From: Prosthecomicrobium sp. N25
Lineage (GTDB): Bacteria; Pseudomonadota; Alphaproteobacteria; Rhizobiales; Ancalomicrobiaceae
NCBI RefSeq assembly: GCF_037203705.1
Contig: NZ_JBBCAT010000002.1
Location: forward strand, 496,001-560,000
Length of the DNA: 64,000 nucleotides
Direction: 5' to 3'
Shown in pieces: positions 51,188-60,415 of this stretch. Within the stretch, counting starts at the first letter, position 1, and each line of letters opens with the position of its first letter. The notes beneath the pieces were generated by a model, which was not told where the DNA came from, made no database searches, and saw only the letters and a list, made by a program, of their open reading frames with translations. The translations under genes and the position numbers were made by a program.

Positions 51188-54115
51188 ATGGGTGACGAGT
51201 CTGTGTCCGCAGGATTGCGGCGCTGGAAGCTGGACGAGGTCGCCAGGAACGCGGCCCTGGCGGCGGCCTGTGCCGCGGCCGGCTACCTGGTGACACGCCT
51301 GGAAGCCTGGGCCCTGGTGACGGCCGGCGGGATTCCGGCACTGGCCTTGCGCGGCCCGGTGCTCCTGGCCGTCCTGATCCGGACGCCCGCGGACGCCTCG
51401 ATGCCGGTGCTCGCAGGCTGGCTCCTCGGCCTCGCGGCCGGCCTCGGTGCCGTCGGTCTGCCGCCCGGTGCCGCCGTCGCGAATGTCGCGGCCGACCTCT
51501 CGGGTGTGATGATCCTCTACGTGGGACTCACCGGGTTCGGGCGGATCGACATGACGAAGCCGGACGGCTTGTTCGCCTTCGCGCTCCTGGCCCTCGGCCC
51601 CGCTCCGCTGGCCGCCGCCCTGGTGGGGTCGGCGGGCTCGCAGCTGGACTACCGCTTCGCCTTCATGAACTGGTATACCGGGCAGGCGATCGGGTACCTC
51701 ACGATCCTGCCGGCCCTCGTTCGGCAGGGCGCCAGCGCGCTCCGTTCGCGCCCGGCCGGACTCGACCGCGAGGGCTTCCTGACCTTCTTGGCGGCGGCGG
51801 CGGCGGTCAGCGCGGTGGTGACGGCGGACAGCGTCCACCTGCTCCTGTTCGCTTTCGTCGCCGCCGCCGTCGCGTCGGCCATCTGTCTGGGTTGGGCGGG
51901 CGTTTCGACCGCGCTCGCGCTCATGGCGGCCGCCGGCGTCACCGCGACCTTGCATGGGGCGGGCCCGCTCGCGACGCTGGACGGACCGCTCGGGGCGAGG
52001 CTGGGCCTCATGCAGGTCTTTCTCGGGCTCAACTCCCTGTTCGGCCTGCAGGTGGCGGCCGTGCTGGAGAGCCGGCAGCGGGCCGCGGAGGAACTCGGCG
52101 CGGAGCGCGCGCGCGCCCTCGAAGCGGAGCGCCGGCTGGACAACCGGGAACGGAGCTACCGCATTCTGGCCGAGCACGGCAGCAACGGCATCCTTCTGCA
52201 GAACCGACGGCACGAGACCGGGTTCGCCTCCCCCTCCATCCGGGCGCTGCTCGGCTACACGCCGGAGGAGTGGACGGTCCTGGACTGGCGCGACATCGTC
52301 CACCCGCAGGATTCGATCCGGGTGGCGGCTCTCAAGGCCGAACTCGGGCCGGACAAGCCGCAGGCGGTCAGCACCCACCGGATCCTGCGGAAGGACGGGG
52401 CCTGGGTCTGGATCGAGGCCGTCTACACCTACGTGCCGCCGCAACACAGCGACGAGGCGAGCATCCTGGTGGTGCTGCGGGACGTCACGGAACTGGTCCT
52501 CCAGAAGGAACAGCTCGAACAGGCGCGCGCCCGCGCCGAGGAGGCGCTGCAGGTCAAGAGCCGGTTCCTGGCTGTGATGAGCCACGAACTCAGGACGCCG
52601 CTCAACGGGATCATCGGCTACACCAACCTCCTGAAGGCGGACCCGACCGCCCTCAGCGAGTCGGCCAAGCCCCTGATGAACCGCATCCATTCCGCCAGCC
52701 GGCAGCTCCTCAGCATCGTCAATGACGTGCTCGACGTCTCCAAGGGCGAGGCACGCGCGCTCGAGCTCGATCCGAGGCCGTTCCGGCCGCGCGACATGAT
52801 CGAGGAGGCGGTTGCGGTCCTGCGCGACCAGGCGCAGGCCAAGGGAATCGCCTTCGAACTCCTGGTCGACCCCGCCGTTCCGGAGGTCCTGGTCGGCGAC
52901 GACGCGCGCCTGCGCCAGGTCGTCCAGAATCTCGTCGCCAACTCGGTGAAGTTCACCGTCCGCGGTTTCGTCCGCCTCGCCGTGCGCGCGCTCCAGGCCG
53001 AGGAAGGGCGGGCCCGGATCGGGATCGAGGTCCGCGACACCGGGATCGGTATCCCGGAGGAGCGGCGCGACAGGCTGTTCCAGCCCTTCTCGCAGGCAGA
53101 CCAGGGGATCGCCCGCCGTTTCGGCGGCACCGGGCTCGGCCTCAGCATCTGCCGGGAGATCCTGGCGCAGATGGGTGCGACGATCCGGGTGGAGAGCGTC
53201 CTGGGGCGCGGCAGCGTCTTCTCGTTCGACCTGACGCTGCCGGTCTCGGCGCCCGGAGAGCTGGCCGGCGCGATCGACGACGCGCGCGGGGACGCGGAAG
53301 GCCCCGGCCTCCGGATCCTGGTCGCCGAGGACGTCCCCATGAACCAGGACCTGGTCAAGCTCATGCTCGGCCAGTGGGGACACCAGGTGGACATCGCACC
53401 GGACGGGGTCGCGGCGGTGGCGGCGGCCTCCGCCGAGGCCTACGACCTGATCCTGATGGACGTGCAGATGCCGATCATGGACGGGATCGAGGCGACCCGC
53501 CGCATCCGGGCCCTGCCGAAGCCCTGGTCCGACGTGCCGATCCTGGCCCTCACGGCGCATATCTTCACGGAGGAGATCGGGGCTCTGCTCCGCGCCGGCA
53601 TGGACGGCCACGTGGGCAAGCCTTTCGTTCCGCGCGACCTGCACGACGCGATCGATCGGTGGGGTCGAGGACGTGCCGGCCAGCCACTGTCGCCCGGCGC
53701 GCCGGACAGCCATCCGCGGGCCGAACCGACGCCGCAGGCCGACGATCCGGGGCTGTTCCTCAACGGCGAGCCCGTTCACGATCCCGCCGTACTCGCCGAA
53801 CTCGCCCAGCTGACCGGGCAGGCGAGCCGCGACGACCTGCTCCGCCGTCTCGCCGCCCAGATTCAGGCCGGACCCGGAGGGCGCGGGCCGGCCTCCGGGT
53901 CCGGCGCCGAGTTCAAGGCGGAGGCGCACAAGCTCGTGTCCAGCTCCGGGATGCTCGGCTTCCGCCGGCTGTCCGCGCTGTGCCGGGCCATCGAGGCCGT
54001 GCCGGACGACAAGGTCGTGGCGGCGCCCTGGCCGGACCTTTTCCGCCGATCGGCGGCGGAGGCCCAGGTCGCCATCGGCCGGCTCCTCGCGAAGGCCTCG
54101 CACGAGGCGGCGTGA
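51188..54115 (+). CDS. Hybrid sensor histidine kinase, MASE1-PAS-HisKA-HATPase-REC-HPt
   Basis: A 975-residue hybrid kinase with a complete relay. The N-terminal ~290 residues are an eight- to ten-helix MASE1-like membrane domain. A coiled segment (RQRAAEELGAERARALEAE) leads to a PAS domain (about 325-440), HisKA with His466 in SHELRTPLNG, HATPase (DTGIGIP, GGTGLGLSI), a receiver with Asp758 in LILMDVQMP, and a C-terminal HPt with His914 in EAHKLVSSSGMLGF. GAGGGG 7 nt before ATG 51188. It likely feeds the adjacent single-domain receivers. Confidence 0.94.
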   Translation: MGDESVSAGLRRWKLDEVARNAALAAACAAAGYLVTRLEAWALVTAGGIPALALRGPVLLAVLIRTPADASMPVLAGWLLGLAAGLGAVGLPPGAAVANVAADLSGVMILYVGLTGFGRIDMTKPDGLFAFALLALGPAPLAAALVGSAGSQLDYRFAFMNWYTGQAIGYLTILPALVRQGASALRSRPAGLDREGFLTFLAAAAAVSAVVTADSVHLLLFAFVAAAVASAICLGWAGVSTALALMAAAGVTATLHGAGPLATLDGPLGARLGLMQVFLGLNSLFGLQVAAVLESRQRAAEELGAERARALEAERRLDNRERSYRILAEHGSNGILLQNRRHETGFASPSIRALLGYTPEEWTVLDWRDIVHPQDSIRVAALKAELGPDKPQAVSTHRILRKDGAWVWIEAVYTYVPPQHSDEASILVVLRDVTELVLQKEQLEQARARAEEALQVKSRFLAVMSHELRTPLNGIIGYTNLLKADPTALSESAKPLMNRIHSASRQLLSIVNDVLDVSKGEARALELDPRPFRPRDMIEEAVAVLRDQAQAKGIAFELLVDPAVPEVLVGDDARLRQVVQNLVANSVKFTVRGFVRLAVRALQAEEGRARIGIEVRDTGIGIPEERRDRLFQPFSQADQGIARRFGGTGLGLSICREILAQMGATIRVESVLGRGSVFSFDLTLPVSAPGELAGAIDDARGDAEGPGLRILVAEDVPMNQDLVKLMLGQWGHQVDIAPDGVAAVAAASAEAYDLILMDVQMPIMDGIEATRRIRALPKPWSDVPILALTAHIFTEEIGALLRAGMDGHVGKPFVPRDLHDAIDRWGRGRAGQPLSPGAPDSHPRAEPTPQADDPGLFLNGEPVHDPAVLAELAQLTGQASRDDLLRRLAAQIQAGPGGRGPASGSGAEFKAEAHKLVSSSGMLGFRRLSALCRAIEAVPDDKVVAAPWPDLFRRSAAEAQVAIGRLLAKASHEAA

Positions 54116-54123
54116 GCGGCCGG

Positions 54124-54147
54124 CCGCGGGGCTTGCCGCGGGGCTTG
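54124..54147. repeat. Two tandem copies of a 12-bp unit
   Basis: CCGCGGGGCTTG repeated head to tail immediately after the hybrid kinase gene, followed by CCCCGGGG. Probably slippage; possibly part of a terminator. Confidence 0.5.
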
Positions 54148-54197
54148 CCCCGGGGCGCCGCGCCGGGCCACACTGCCCGCCCCAGGGGAGGCGCGGC

Positions 54198-54548
54198 GTG
54201 GCGGATCCGGCATTCGAGCTCTACGACCTCAGGGTCGAGGTGATCATCCCGGAGGGCGGCGCGGTCTACTGCGGCGCCAGGCCCGGGGACCATTTCGAGC
54301 TCCGGGGCGAGATGCTGCACCTGCCGCCGGGCCAGGGGATCTCGATCTACTCGCTCGCAGCCGTGCTGCCGCTCCTCGCCGCCAAGCAGCGGCCGACCGA
54401 CCCGGCGGACTGGATGAGTACGGACGCCGAGGTCGCCTGCCCGGATCCGAACTGTTCCACGCGCCTGCGCATCCGCAGGCTCGGCCGCCGTCGCTTCCTC
54501 CATGCCGAGACCACGGCCGTGCCCATGCCGCCGGAGGCCGGCGCATGA
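54198..54548 (+). CDS. TIGR04076 family protein
   Basis: A 116-residue protein of the TIGR04076 family: it starts with the VEVIIPEGG strand, then CGARPGDHFEL and ends with VACPDPNCSTRLRIRRL. Function is unknown; members are found beside oxidoreductases and radical SAM enzymes. Start is GTG 54198 with AGGGGAGG upstream. It overlaps the following aldo/keto reductase by ATGA, so the two are coupled. Confidence 0.75.
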   Translation: MADPAFELYDLRVEVIIPEGGAVYCGARPGDHFELRGEMLHLPPGQGISIYSLAAVLPLLAAKQRPTDPADWMSTDAEVACPDPNCSTRLRIRRLGRRRFLHAETTAVPMPPEAGA

Positions 54549-55603
54549 CGGGCGCGGGCGTCGACACCTTCGAGCTCGCGCCGGGCTACGTCATGTCGCG
54601 GGTGCTGCGCGGCGGATGGCAGCTCGCGGGCGGTCACGGCGAGGTGGAACGCGAGCGGGCGGTCGACGACATGGCGGCCTTCCTGGACGCGGGCGTCACC
54701 ACCTTCGACTGCGCCGACATCTACACGGGCGTCGAGGAGATGATCGGGCTCTTCCGCGAGCGGCTCCGGCGAGAGCGCGGGGAAGCCGCCCTCGCGGGCC
54801 TCAAGGTTCACACCAAGTACGTGCCGGACTGGAGCACGCTAGGGTCCCTCCGACGGGCCGACGTGGAAGCGATCATCGACCGGTCGCTGCGCCGTCTCGG
54901 GGCCGAACGGCTGGACCTCGTCCAGTTCCACTGGTGGAACTATGCGGCGCCGGGGATGGCGGAGACCGCCGGGGTGCTCGTCGACCTGCAGCAGGCGGGG
55001 AAGATCCACCTCCTGGGCGGCACCAATTTCGACAGGGCCCGCACCGCCGACCTTCTGGACGCGGGCTATCCGCTCGCGTCCATGCAGGTCCAGTACTCCC
55101 TGCTCGACGCGAGACCCGAGAACGGGCTGGCAGCGCTCGCCGCCGAACGCGGCTTCTCGCTCATCGCCTACGGGTCGCTGGCGGGCGGGTTCCTGTCGTC
55201 GCGCTGGCTCGGCCGGCCGGAGCCGACCGGACCGTTCGAGAATCGCGGGCATACCAAGTACAAGCTGATCATCGACGACTTCGGCGGCTGGGAGCTGTTC
55301 CAGGACCTGCTCGGTGTGCTCGACCGGATCGCCGGCCGCCACGGCGTCGGCATCCCGGCGGTTGCGACCCGCTACGTCCTGGAAAAGCCGCAGGTTGCCG
55401 GCGTGATCGTTGGCGCCCGCTACGCCGACCGGCTCGGGGAGACGCTCGAGGCGTTCCGCTTCGCCCTCGATGCGGAGGACCATGCGGCGATCGCGGCCGT
55501 CCTGGCGCGGCGGACCGGGCCGGGCGGCGACACCTTCGCGCTCGAGCGCGACCGGAACGGCAAGCACGGCCGCATCATGAAGTACGAGCTCAACAAGGAC
55601 TGA
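54545..55603 (+). CDS. Aldo/keto reductase
   Basis: A 352-residue reductase. The tetrad is readable in FDCADIYTGVEEMI (Asp, Tyr), VHTKYVPD (Lys) and LVQFHWWNY (His). An unusual WW follows the catalytic His and is shared by the next gene, showing the two are recent relatives. It overlaps the TIGR04076 gene (ATGA) and is 1 nt from the fusion gene downstream. Substrate unknown. Confidence 0.92.
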   Translation: MTGAGVDTFELAPGYVMSRVLRGGWQLAGGHGEVERERAVDDMAAFLDAGVTTFDCADIYTGVEEMIGLFRERLRRERGEAALAGLKVHTKYVPDWSTLGSLRRADVEAIIDRSLRRLGAERLDLVQFHWWNYAAPGMAETAGVLVDLQQAGKIHLLGGTNFDRARTADLLDAGYPLASMQVQYSLLDARPENGLAALAAERGFSLIAYGSLAGGFLSSRWLGRPEPTGPFENRGHTKYKLIIDDFGGWELFQDLLGVLDRIAGRHGVGIPAVATRYVLEKPQVAGVIVGARYADRLGETLEAFRFALDAEDHAAIAAVLARRTGPGGDTFALERDRNGKHGRIMKYELNKD

Positions 55604-55604
55604 C

Positions 55605-57089
55605 ATGGCCCCGAGACCTCCGCGCACGGACCTCGCCCCCGGCCTCGATATCAGCCGCCTGGTCATCGGGCTCTGGCAGGTGGCCGACATGGAGCGGAGC
55701 GGCACCCGGATCGATCCGGACCGGGGCGCCGAGGCGCTCGCCGCCTATGCGGAGGCAGGCTTCGACACGTTCGACATGGCGGACCACTACGGCTCGGCGG
55801 AGGACATCACCGGGCGCCTGTTCGAGCGCATTGCCGAGGGCAGCCTGCCGCCGCTCGCGCCGCGCGCTTTCACCAAGTGGTGCCCGGTGCCGGGGCCGAT
55901 GACGCGCGAGGTGGTGCGGGCCGGGGTGGGGCGGTCGCTGGAGCGCATGAGGCGGGACCGGCTCGACCTGCTGCAGTTCCATTGGTGGACCTTTGAGCAC
56001 CCGGCCTATATCGACGCGCTGGAGGAGATCGCGCGGATGCGCGAGGAGGGGCTCGTGGCGCATGTCGGCGTCACCAACACGGACGCCGACCATCTCAACC
56101 TCATGATCCGGCACGGTCTGCCGATCGTCTCCAACCAGGTCAGCTTCTCGCTCCTCGACCGGCGGGCGGCGGGGCCGCTCGCCGCGGTGGCGGCGGCCAC
56201 GGGCGTGCGCCTGCTCGCCTACGGAACCCTCGGCGGAGGCTTCCTGACGGACCGGTGGGTCGGCCGCCCGGAGCCGACCGCGGGCGAGATCCCGGATTGG
56301 TCGAAGTCCAAGTACAGGCGTTTCGTCGACACGATCGGCGGCTGGCCGGCCCTGCAGGCGATCCTGTCGGCCGCGCAGGCGATCGCGGCGAAGCACGGCG
56401 TCTCGGTCGCCAACGTGGCGACCCGGTGGGTATTGGAGCAGCCGGCGGTGGCGGCCATCATCGTCGGGGCCCGGCTCGGCGAGCGGGAGCACCGGGACGA
56501 CAACGCGCGGCTCTTCGCCTTCGCGCTCGACGCGGAGGACCATGCGCGCCTGGACGAGGCGTTCCGGCAGACCCGCCCGGTGCCGGGCGACTGCGGGGAC
56601 GAGTACCGCCGGCCGCCCTTCCTCACCGCGTCGGGGGACCTCAGCCACCATCTCGACGCCATGCCGAAGGTCTATGCCGGCGAGCCGGTGCCGGGCCGGC
56701 CGGGCCGGCTGCGGGTGTCCACGGGCAGCGTCTGGGAGCCGCTCGCCGGCTACAGCCGGGCCGTCCGGGCCGGCAATACGATCACGGTCAGCGGCACCAC
56801 GGCGACGCACGGCTCGGGCGCCTGCATCGCGCCGGGCGACGCCGCCGCGCAGGCGACTTACATCCTCGACAAGATCCTGGCGAGCCTGGCGGCGCTCGGC
56901 GCCTCCCGCGACGACGTGGTGCGGACACGGATCTATCTGGTCGACGCGGCGGACTGGGAGGGCGTGTCGCGCGTGCACGGGCACGTCTTCGGCGAGGTGC
57001 GGCCGGCCAACACGCTGATCGAGATCAGCGGGCTGGTGGGCGAGGGCTACCGGGTGGAGATCGAGGCCGATGCGGTCGTGGGGTCATGA
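55605..57089 (+). CDS. Aldo/keto reductase fused to a RidA-family domain
   Basis: A 494-residue fusion. Residues 10-335 are an aldo/keto reductase closely related to the previous gene (FDMADHYGSAED, FTKWCPVPG, LLQFHWWTF; tetrad present). Residues about 365-494 are a RidA/YjgF domain (SRAVRAGNTITVSGTTATHG, ILDKILASLAALGASRDDVV, VEIEADAVV). The Arg that makes RidA an imine deaminase (PARS in E. coli) is replaced by Asn here (PANTLIEI), so that domain is probably not a standard 2-aminoacrylate deaminase. ATG 55605, AAGGA 7 nt upstream. Fusion suggests passing an unstable imine or aldehyde between sites. Confidence 0.9.
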   Translation: MAPRPPRTDLAPGLDISRLVIGLWQVADMERSGTRIDPDRGAEALAAYAEAGFDTFDMADHYGSAEDITGRLFERIAEGSLPPLAPRAFTKWCPVPGPMTREVVRAGVGRSLERMRRDRLDLLQFHWWTFEHPAYIDALEEIARMREEGLVAHVGVTNTDADHLNLMIRHGLPIVSNQVSFSLLDRRAAGPLAAVAAATGVRLLAYGTLGGGFLTDRWVGRPEPTAGEIPDWSKSKYRRFVDTIGGWPALQAILSAAQAIAAKHGVSVANVATRWVLEQPAVAAIIVGARLGEREHRDDNARLFAFALDAEDHARLDEAFRQTRPVPGDCGDEYRRPPFLTASGDLSHHLDAMPKVYAGEPVPGRPGRLRVSTGSVWEPLAGYSRAVRAGNTITVSGTTATHGSGACIAPGDAAAQATYILDKILASLAALGASRDDVVRTRIYLVDAADWEGVSRVHGHVFGEVRPANTLIEISGLVGEGYRVEIEADAVVGS

Positions 57090-57104
57090 GGGGTGGTGCC
57101 GGTC

Positions 57105-57191
57105 ATGAGCGGCCTCAAGGTCGTGGTGGTCGGGCGCCGGACGACCGGCGGCGGGACGCGGGGCTACGGATCGGCGATTCCCGATGCATGA
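57105..57191 (+). pseudogene. 28-codon remnant resembling a Rossmann-fold N-terminus
   Basis: After the fusion gene, GAGGGG precedes ATG 57105, which opens MSGLKVVVVGRRTTGGG and stops after 28 codons. MSGLKVVVVG is how many FAD/NAD oxidoreductases begin, but the Gly pattern then breaks. It may be the decayed start of an oxidoreductase that once followed the fusion gene, or a chance frame. Confidence 0.25.
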
Positions 57192-57315
57192 CATAACGAA
57201 GCGCGATACCATCGCGCCGGCCGGGCGATAGCGGATGCCGGACGTCTGATCGGGCTCGGTCCGGCGCCGGACGCGGCGCGCGTTGCGGCCGGGAGGATTG
57301 CGTCGGGAGGCGCCC

Positions 57316-58053
57316 ATGAGGTTCGCAAGATCGTTGCCATGTCGTCGGGGTCCGGGTGCTGCGTCGGTTCCGCGCGCCGCGCGGCTCGCCGTCCTGGCGG
57401 CGGGGCTCTTGGCGGGCGGGACGGCCGCTGAGGCGGCCTGCGGGGACCAGCCCCGCCAGGGCATGGACTGGTCGAACTGCCTGAAGGAGCGGGTCATGCT
57501 CGACAGTTCGACCCTCGTCAATGCCAAGTTCCGGGGCGCGGTCCTGTCCGGGTCCGGCTTCGACGGCTCCGACCTGCGCCAAGCGGACTTCAGTCGCGCG
57601 GAACTGGTGCGGACGTCGTTCCGCAAGACCAACATGGCGGGCGCGAACCTCGAGAAGGTGCTGGCCAGCCGGGCCACCTTCGCGGGCGCCAACCTCAGCG
57701 GGGCGAGGCTCGTCAAGGCGGAGTTCCAGCGGGTGGTGTTCGACGGCGCCGACATGACGGGCGCGGACTTCTCGGACGGCGACTTCCACCGGACGAGCTT
57801 CGCGGGCACCAAGCTGGGCAACGCGCGGTTCGTCGAGACGCTGCTGCCCCGGTCGGACTTCCGGGGCGCGGCCCTGGCGGGCGCCACCATGAAGGGCGCC
57901 TATCTCTACCGGGCCCGCCTTGACGCGGTGGACCTCACGAAGGTCCAGGATCTCGTCCAGGATCAGATCGACATTGCCTGCGGGACCCCCGAAACCCGCC
58001 TGCCGGAGGGGCTGAAGGCGCCAGGCTGGTGGCCCTGCAACAGCGACGACTGA
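57316..58053 (+). CDS. Exported pentapeptide-repeat protein
   Basis: A 245-residue protein with a long N-terminal signal (Arg-rich then LAVLAAGLLAGGTAAEA, cleaved near residue 41) and about 25 pentapeptide units of the A(D/N)LXX form (residues 60-215: DLRQADFSRAEL, GANLSGARL, GADMTGADFSDG), expected to fold as a right-handed beta-helix in the periplasm. Cys pairs occur at both ends. Function is unknown. GGGAGG before ATG 57316. It is 13 bp from the LysR gene. Confidence 0.85.
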   Translation: MRFARSLPCRRGPGAASVPRAARLAVLAAGLLAGGTAAEAACGDQPRQGMDWSNCLKERVMLDSSTLVNAKFRGAVLSGSGFDGSDLRQADFSRAELVRTSFRKTNMAGANLEKVLASRATFAGANLSGARLVKAEFQRVVFDGADMTGADFSDGDFHRTSFAGTKLGNARFVETLLPRSDFRGAALAGATMKGAYLYRARLDAVDLTKVQDLVQDQIDIACGTPETRLPEGLKAPGWWPCNSDD

Positions 58054-58066
58054 GCCCGCGTCGGCG

Positions 58067-58981
58067 ATGCTCACGCTTAGGCAGATCGAGGTGATCCGGG
58101 CGGTGATGATCGCGGGCACGCTGGCGGGGGCGGCGCGCCTTCTCGGCGTCTCGGCGCCCGGCATAAGCCGCCTCATGAAGTATACGGAGCGGTCCCTGCG
58201 GGTGAAGCTCTTCGAGCGGATCCAGAACCGCTACTATCCGACCAAAGAGGCGGAGGATATCTTCGAGCAGATCAACGGCGTCTACAAGAAGGTGGACGAC
58301 CTGCAATACGTGCTCCAGCAGGTGGACCGAGGGGCCGGCATCCTGTTCAGGATCGCATCGGTCCCGTCGCTCTCGCATTTCGTGGTGCCCAATGCGCTGA
58401 AGCGCCTGCGCGAGAAGTTTCCGGCGCTCGGGCTCGACCTCGACATCATCAAGGTCCAGGAGGCGCAGGACTACCTGCTGCTCGGCAAGTGCGAGCTGGC
58501 GGTGCTCAGCTACGCGTTCGAGCATCCGGGCATCGAGGTGCAGTCGCTCGGGGTCGGGGAACTGCGCTGCGTGGTGCCGCGAGACCATCCGCTGGCGGCG
58601 TCGCCGGTCGTCTCCGTCGCCGAGATCGCGCGCTATCCGCTGGTCGGCGTGGTCCCCGAGGATCCCTACGGGCGGATCATGATGGACGTGTTCCGCCGCC
58701 ACGGGCTCGGCTACGATCTCGTCATGAGCGTCCGCTTCGGGGTGACGACCATCGGCCTGGTGCGGGCCGGGATCGGGGTGGCGCTGATCGACCAGTTCGC
58801 CGCGCCGGATGCTTCCGAGCTCGGCGTCCGGGTGCTGCGCATCCGCGAGCCGACCACGTTCGAGCCCTTCGTCGCCATGCGGGCGCACCGGCCGCTCTCG
58901 CGCCATGCCGCGGCCTGCCTGCAGCTCCTGCGCGAGGAGATCCGGCGGGAGACGCGCGGCGCGGCCGTAACATCATGTTAG
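58067..58981 (+). CDS. LysR-family transcriptional regulator
   Basis: A 304-residue LysR regulator. The helix-turn-helix lies at residues 3-62 (LRQIEVIRAVMIAGTLAGAARLLG, SAPGISRLMKYTERSL), with the effector domain after (IASVPSLSHFVVPNALKRL). The reading SAPGISRLMKYTE differs from the common QPAVSRQI and is typical of a rhizobial subgroup near amino-acid transport operons. It is divergent from nothing; the LivJ-type operon begins 142 bp downstream on the same strand and is the likely target. Confidence 0.9.
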   Translation: MLTLRQIEVIRAVMIAGTLAGAARLLGVSAPGISRLMKYTERSLRVKLFERIQNRYYPTKEAEDIFEQINGVYKKVDDLQYVLQQVDRGAGILFRIASVPSLSHFVVPNALKRLREKFPALGLDLDIIKVQEAQDYLLLGKCELAVLSYAFEHPGIEVQSLGVGELRCVVPRDHPLAASPVVSVAEIARYPLVGVVPEDPYGRIMMDVFRRHGLGYDLVMSVRFGVTTIGLVRAGIGVALIDQFAAPDASELGVRVLRIREPTTFEPFVAMRAHRPLSRHAAACLQLLREEIRRETRGAAVTSC

Positions 58982-59122
58982 GCCGTGGCCTCAAAAAGGT
59001 TCTATGGGCACCGCGGACCGCCATGGTAACGTCCCCGTGACCGATGGAGCCCGCAAGGGCTCGCGGAGAACAGGCCAGGGCGCCCGCGCGGCGTCACAAG
59101 GGCCGCTACGGAGGAACGCACC

Positions 59123-60301
59123 ATGGGACATGAAACCGCTCGCGGCGGTCCGTCGCGCCGCACCTCGCTCCTCGCGCTCGGCGCCTTCGCGGCCGCCCTC
59201 GGTACGGGCTTCGGGCCGGCCGCCGCGCAGGACACCGTCTTCATCCCGAACGTGGTCGAACTGTCGGGCGCCGGCGCCGTCTCGGGCACCAACTGGCGCG
59301 ACGGCATCACGCTGGCGGTCGAGGAGATCAACGCCAAGGGCGGCATCCTCGGCAAGAAGCTGAACGTGCCGCACATCGACACCCAGAGCGACGCCAGCAT
59401 CGCCCGCGCGCAGGTCCAGAAGGTGCTGGACGACAAGCCCTACGTGATCCTCGGGCCGGTCTTCTCCGGCTCGGTGCTGGTCACCATGACGCTCGCCCAG
59501 AATGCCGAGATCCCCGAGATCGTCGGCGGCGAGGCGGCGGCGATCACCCAGAAGGGCAACCCCTTCGTGTTCCGCACCGCCTTCGGGCAGCAGTTCTCGA
59601 TGCCGAAGATCGCCAACTACATCCGCGACGGGCTCAAGGCCAAGAACGTCGCGGTGCTGTGGGTCAACAACGACTTCGGCAAGGGCGGGCGCGACAACTT
59701 CGCCAAGGAGATGCAGGCGCGCGGCATCAAGGTCGTGGCCGACATCTCGACGGAGTCCGGGCAGGTCGACTTCGCGTCGGACGTGGTGAAGCTCAAGGCC
59801 GCCAACGCGGACGCGGTCTTCGTCTACACCAACGAGGAGGAGAGCGCCCGCTTCCTCAAGGAGGCGCGCAAGCAGTCGCTGCAGGCGCCCCTGATCGGCG
59901 AGACCACGCTCCTCTCCCAGAAGGTCATCGAACTCGCCGGCGACGCCGCCAACGGCGTCAAGGGCCATGTCGGGCTCTCCTCCGACGCGCCCGTCCCGGC
60001 GCTCGCGGCCTTCGGCGAGAAGTTCAAGAAGCGGTTCAACTACGCCAACGACCACAACGGCATCAAGGGCTACATCGCCGTCTACATGATCAAGCATGTG
60101 ACGGAGAAGATGGGCAAGTTCGACTCCAAGGGGCTCGCCGACACGCTGCATGGGCTGACCATCACGCCCGAGCAGGAGCCCGGCATCCTGATGGAGGCGA
60201 CCTGGGACAAGAACGGCGACATTGATCGGGCGAGCTTCCTCGGCGAGGTCGTGGGCGGCAAGCAGAAGATCGTCGAGGTTTTGCCGAAGCTCGGCAAGTG
60301 A
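59123..60301 (+). CDS. ABC transporter substrate-binding protein, branched-chain amino acid (LivJ) type
   Basis: A 392-residue periplasmic binding protein. A Tat-like signal (SRRTSLLALGAFAAALG) ends near AAAQ. The Peripla_BP_6 fold follows: VVELSGAGAVSGTNWRDGI, VEEINAKGGILGKKL and NDFGKGG. Members bind branched-chain amino acids, aromatic acids, urea or other small organic acids. GGAGGAA precedes ATG 59123. A stem-loop after it probably limits downstream expression. Confidence 0.92.
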   Translation: MGHETARGGPSRRTSLLALGAFAAALGTGFGPAAAQDTVFIPNVVELSGAGAVSGTNWRDGITLAVEEINAKGGILGKKLNVPHIDTQSDASIARAQVQKVLDDKPYVILGPVFSGSVLVTMTLAQNAEIPEIVGGEAAAITQKGNPFVFRTAFGQQFSMPKIANYIRDGLKAKNVAVLWVNNDFGKGGRDNFAKEMQARGIKVVADISTESGQVDFASDVVKLKAANADAVFVYTNEEESARFLKEARKQSLQAPLIGETTLLSQKVIELAGDAANGVKGHVGLSSDAPVPALAAFGEKFKKRFNYANDHNGIKGYIAVYMIKHVTEKMGKFDSKGLADTLHGLTITPEQEPGILMEATWDKNGDIDRASFLGEVVGGKQKIVEVLPKLGK

Positions 60302-60334
60302 CCGTGGCCCGCCCCGCCTGATCCAAGCCGGCCC

Positions 60335-60357
60335 GGCCGGCCGACGGGCCGGCCTTT
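60335..60357 (+). terminator. Intercistronic stem-loop after the binding-protein gene
   Basis: GGCCGGCC-GACG-GGCCGGCC followed by TTT (60335-60342 with 60347-60354). Such partial terminators often keep permease levels below binding-protein levels. Confidence 0.55.
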
Positions 60358-60415
60358 CCAGACCCACATCCGACCGGCCTGCCCCACGGGGCGGGCCGCT
60401 CCGGGGCCGCTTCCC

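Noticed and set aside
51002-54103. A 1033-codon open frame on the minus strand opposite the hybrid kinase
   Set aside because: A shadow of a well-supported kinase; low-complexity composition and no recognisable domain.
54124-54147. 12-bp tandem repeat as a functional element
   Set aside because: Only two copies in GC-rich intergenic DNA; no sign of function.
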